Shown here piece after piece: positions 63,001 to 64,000 of a stretch of DNA of 64,000 nt; the first letter of the stretch is position 1; the number at the start of each line of letters is the position of its first letter. The notes below the pieces were generated by a model that was not told the DNA's origin, ran no database searches, and saw only the letters and a list, made by a program, of their open reading frames with translations. Origin of the DNA: Dendrophyllia cribrosa (lineage: Eukaryota; Cnidaria; Anthozoa; Scleractinia; Dendrophylliidae); contig JAJLRJ010000013.1 in NCBI GenBank assembly GCA_024195265.1, forward strand, positions 6,788,762-6,852,761, given 5' to 3'. Position numbers and translations under genes: made by a program.

Positions 63001-63868
63001 TCTTTAAAACAACCAAGGGCCAGGGGACTTGCCAAGGTCTCATCTTGGGGGAAGGCTGGGAGAGATGTCGAAGGAATATTTGCATACATGCTGCTTAAAA
63101 TCCCAACAAAGTCAATTGTCCACATTGATAGTTCCAACAAAAACTAATAGCAATTATAAAGCTTAATCAACCAATGTTATTGAAAAACTAAATTGAAGAA
63201 TTTTGAAATTGTGAGTATTGATTTGCATCGATTGATACCGATTATCCCGATCATTGCTCGATGAAATGCTTTAAAATCCTCGATAATTAACAACAAAGGT
63301 TCTTGCTTTAAGTTGGCAATGATATATATCCTGAAATTCCAGTCTTACAACAAATACATAACAGTCTCTAATCAGAGAGAGGATGTCGATAGATCAATAT
63401 TCGATGGATAACTGATCCATCTAATAATTATTAATAGGTTTTACGTATATTTAAGCTAGTTTGTATGAAAGAATTCAATGCAAACTCACCCATATTGTTT
63501 CAAAGCACACCCCAAAACAACGAAAAGCACACCAATCGCGCCGCTGAAGGACAGAGCAATTATTCTATAAAGAGGAAGATAAAGTTCTTACAATGACAAA
63601 GCTTTCACTACACTGGAAACATAACAGATCAGGCTTAACAACACTGACGATTAAGCAAAGCAAAAACAGCCGAACGTACAAATATTTCAGAGTATAAATT
63701 CTACTTACGCTATGGAGTCATCCATGAAGATTACACGAGTGTGAAAGGAAGAAAACAAATAAAAGCTGATTACAATGAAGCAGGTACTTTTGATAACGCC
63801 TATAAACAAAATAAATAAATAAAAAAGTACTACGAAAAATTTCTACTCCTACCATAGATGCCCGCCAT
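60027..63868 (-). CDS. LEPROTL1: LEPROT / LEPROTL1 (Vps55 family) endosomal membrane protein, 8 coding exons
   Basis: Vps55/LEPROT proteins are small four-helix membrane proteins that act in late-endosome-to-vacuole/lysosome transport with Vps68; in vertebrates they lower surface leptin and growth-hormone receptor levels. Exons in coding order: 63868-63853, 63799-63709, 63564-63490, 62493-62471, 61546-61468, 60834-60779, 60463-60432, 60134-60027; 480 nt, 159 codons, all phases compatible. Conserved segments are ALSFSGAIGVLF, VLGCAL, WPMFVLFFYALAPVP, GNVVSAFGLPIVLA, IQWGAMALVLSGN and a short acidic tail GDDDW. The first exon encodes MAGIY, like the MAG(I/V) start of vertebrate LEPROT, but exon 2 then adds about 25 hydrophobic residues before a second Met (63725-63723), giving MDDSIAIIALSF. 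The family is usually about 131 aa, so translation may begin at either Met. LEPROT and LEPROTL1 cannot be told apart here. Confidence 0.93.
60135..63489 (-). other. LEPROT-like gene introns
   Basis: Contents: a tRNA-like SINE fragment at 60300-60360 (cgtagctcaatggttagaac; aggtttaaatctt), a C run at 61227-61242, a G run of about 30 at 61647-61678, a foldback at 62776-62853 (accctgcttgtagaggttatttttt / aaaaaataacctctgcttgcagggt) and an atccactggat inverted repeat at 62945-62985. No other coding sequence is seen. Confidence 0.5.
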
Positions 63869-64000
63869 CTTGACTCTAGTTCCCAGGTTTCTACGTACTT
63901 CTGAATACTTTACCAAGAATACGTAAGTTGCTACTTTTAGAAATTTTCTTTGTTATTTCATTTCTTCCTATCTTTATGTATTTCTCCAATAAAAATTCAT
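63869..64000 (-). promoter_or_regulatory. 5' flank of the LEPROT-like gene
   Basis: The sequence just upstream of the MAGIY start codon on the - strand includes ctagagtcaagATGGCGGGC, a context (AAGATGG) favourable for initiation. No TATA box is evident in the 130 bp available. Confidence 0.35.

Overview
This window is animal nuclear DNA. It is AT-rich, has many introns with GT..AG junctions, and is full of small transposons. Gene content and repeat types fit a cnidarian, most likely a stony coral or other anthozoan. That is an inference from protein similarity and repeat style; no species marker is present.

Two host genes can be assembled exon by exon. (1) On the + strand, positions 405-48141 carry 42 phase-compatible coding exons of the cohesin loader SCC2 / Nipped-B-like (NIPBL). 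They give about 1977 codons to a stop at 48139-48141; the 5' part of the gene lies left of the window. (2) On the - strand, positions 63868-60027 carry 8 coding exons of a four-helix Vps55 / LEPROT-family endosomal membrane protein of 159 aa, with a possible N-terminal extension. The genes converge on a 12 kb intergenic region (48142-60026) that is almost entirely mobile-element debris.

Region by region. 1-6005: NIPBL exons 1-6, including an in-frame 147-bp tandem repeat. 6045-11338: a young tyrosine-recombinase (DIRS/Ngaro-type) retrotransposon lying antisense in an intron, with three open frames and split direct repeats. 11633-14000: exons 7-9 among SINEs and MITEs. 14229-19099: a Penelope-like reverse transcriptase gene with one stop codon, split by a 2535-bp TIR element whose ends carry arrays of a TTTCACGGCGTGAAA palindrome. 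22086-38373: exons 10-32, with MITEs, a 0.9 kb polypyrimidine tract and SINEs. 38585-41155: a G-run-ended repeat split by a TTAA-flanked 2.1 kb element that carries remnants of a THAP domain and a P2X7-tail-like cysteine module (Kolobok-like). 41325-48141: exons 33-42, with a diverged solo DIRS terminal block at 45022-45455. 48142-60026: foldback elements (two with 9-bp target duplications), Harbinger-like and other MITEs, a broken LINE, a 640-bp giant inverted repeat and an 88-bp minisatellite. 60027-63868: the LEPROT-like gene.

No CRISPR, rRNA, true tRNA or prokaryotic feature is present. All exon and motif calls were read by eye; no database search was possible.
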